A DNA stretch of 14,176 nucleotides from Clostridia bacterium (GTDB lineage Bacteria; Bacillota; Clostridia; Christensenellales; UBA1242), in the NCBI GenBank assembly GCA_017443885.1, contig JAFSXW010000059.1, positions 1-14,176 on the forward strand, written 5' to 3'. The position numbers and the translations under genes are program-made. Positions 13,515 to 14,176 of the stretch are shown here, in pieces; the first letter of the stretch is position 1; each line of letters starts with the position of its first letter. The notes beneath the pieces were generated by a model, which saw only the letters and a program-made list of their open reading frames with translations, was not told the DNA's origin and ran no database searches.

Positions 13515-14176
13515 ATGAAAATTTTAGTAACAACAGATTCTTCGTGCGATTTACCAAAAGAGCTTTTAAAACAAAGAGGAATTAAAAGCATAGGAATAAA
13601 TGTTACGCTAGGTTCAAATGAATACACGGATGGAGAAAACATTTCTCCTAATGATATTTTTGAGTATGTTAAAATTAATAAAAAACTCCCAAAAACTGCT
13701 GCCCTTTCAGAAGATCAATACTCAAAATTTTTTAAGGAAACTTTAAAAGAGTGCGACCATATAATTCACATTGGGCTAGGAGCAAAAATATCTTCTCAAT
13801 ACGACCACTCTATTCAATCAGCTGCATCTTTTGGTGGAAAAGTTAGAATAATAGATAGCGCAAGTTTATCTACTGGTGTTGGTGCGTTAGTTTTAGCAAC
13901 AGATGATATGATAAAAGAAGGCAAATCTTTTGATGAAATTATTGCAACAATCACTAAAAGAGTTCCAAACGTGCAAGCAAGCTTCATTATTCAAAATGTT
14001 GAATATCTATATCGTGGTGGCAGATGCTCTGGTGTTGCGCTCCTTGGTGCTAATCTTCTTAAAATAAAACCAAGAATTCAACTTGTTGATGGAAAAATGG
14101 TTCCTTATGGCAAGCCAAGAGGTAAAATGGAAGTTGTTTTAAAGCAATATGTTGATAATGTTTTAGCTGAATTCAA
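13515..14176 (+). CDS. DegV-family fatty-acid-binding protein, C-terminus beyond window
   Basis: The frame opens at an ATG at 13515, with AGGAG 8 nt upstream, and runs to the window edge: 220 complete codons of a family about 280 residues long. Typical DegV features are the N-terminal MKILVTTDSSCDLP, the domain-1 segment INVTLGSNEYTDGENISP (about 28-45), then KVRIIDSASLSTGVGALV and the strongly conserved VEYLYRGGRCSGVALLGANLL (about 161-181) with KIKPRIQL. Characterised members bind a single fatty acid in a buried pocket, and some act as FakB, handing it to the FakA kinase for phospholipid synthesis. No fakA is in view. The usual S-G-T-hydrophobic segment of domain 1 is changed here to KISSQYDHSIQSA. 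It lies 17 nt after the signal peptidase gene and is probably in the same operon. Confidence 0.93.
   Translation, partial: MKILVTTDSSCDLPKELLKQRGIKSIGINVTLGSNEYTDGENISPNDIFEYVKINKKLPKTAALSEDQYSKFFKETLKECDHIIHIGLGAKISSQYDHSIQSAASFGGKVRIIDSASLSTGVGALVLATDDMIKEGKSFDEIIATITKRVPNVQASFIIQNVEYLYRGGRCSGVALLGANLLKIKPRIQLVDGKMVPYGKPRGKMEVVLKQYVDNVLAEF

Overview
The window is AT-rich (roughly 30% GC by eye). It carries the gene set of a low-GC Bacillota genome, most likely a Clostridia-type anaerobe. The signs are an AddAB recombination nuclease instead of RecBCD, a YugP-like membrane zinc peptidase, a DegV-family protein, a hybrid-cluster-associated DUF1858 protein, and consensus sigma-A promoters with AGGAGG-like ribosome binding sites. 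A GlnRS is present, so this organism can charge tRNA-Gln directly. No rRNA, tRNA, CRISPR array, IS element or riboswitch was seen.

Layout. Positions 1-11802 are read entirely from the minus strand, in these units: (a) a truncated Cys/His-rich protein of unknown function (1-437), with its own promoter and a 26-bp dyad in its leader; (b) glnS (611-2293), with a consensus promoter and a 15-bp-stem terminator; (c) a self-contained three-gene cassette of unknown function (2402-3720), bounded by a near-perfect TTGACA/TAAAAT promoter and an intrinsic terminator, whose last gene is cut by an in-frame TGA; (d) a two-gene unit (3879-5038) coding for a three-TM membrane protein with a cytoplasmic AT-hook-like tail, followed by a DUF1858 redox-disulfide protein; (e) addB-addA (5136-11802), overlapping by 8 nt, making the double-strand-break resection helicase-nuclease. 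Positions 11922-14176 are read from the plus strand: YugP-like zinc peptidase, signal peptidase I and the first part of a DegV-family fatty-acid-binding protein, probably one operon starting at a promoter back-to-back with that of addB.

How the genes work together. AddB and AddA form one enzyme for break repair. The peptidase and signal peptidase both act in or at the cytoplasmic membrane. The remaining neighbours are housekeeping or unknown genes with no obvious shared pathway.

Most unusual points: the TGA-interrupted gene (2570-2572); addB, whose predicted transcription start falls on its ATG with no Shine-Dalgarno sequence; a one-codon ATG-TAA ORF abutting the signal peptidase start; the AT-hook-tailed membrane protein; and a GlnRS with an altered KMSKS loop. 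I see no clearly new defence or mobile system. The three-gene cassette is the best candidate for undescribed biology, but nothing in it reveals a function.
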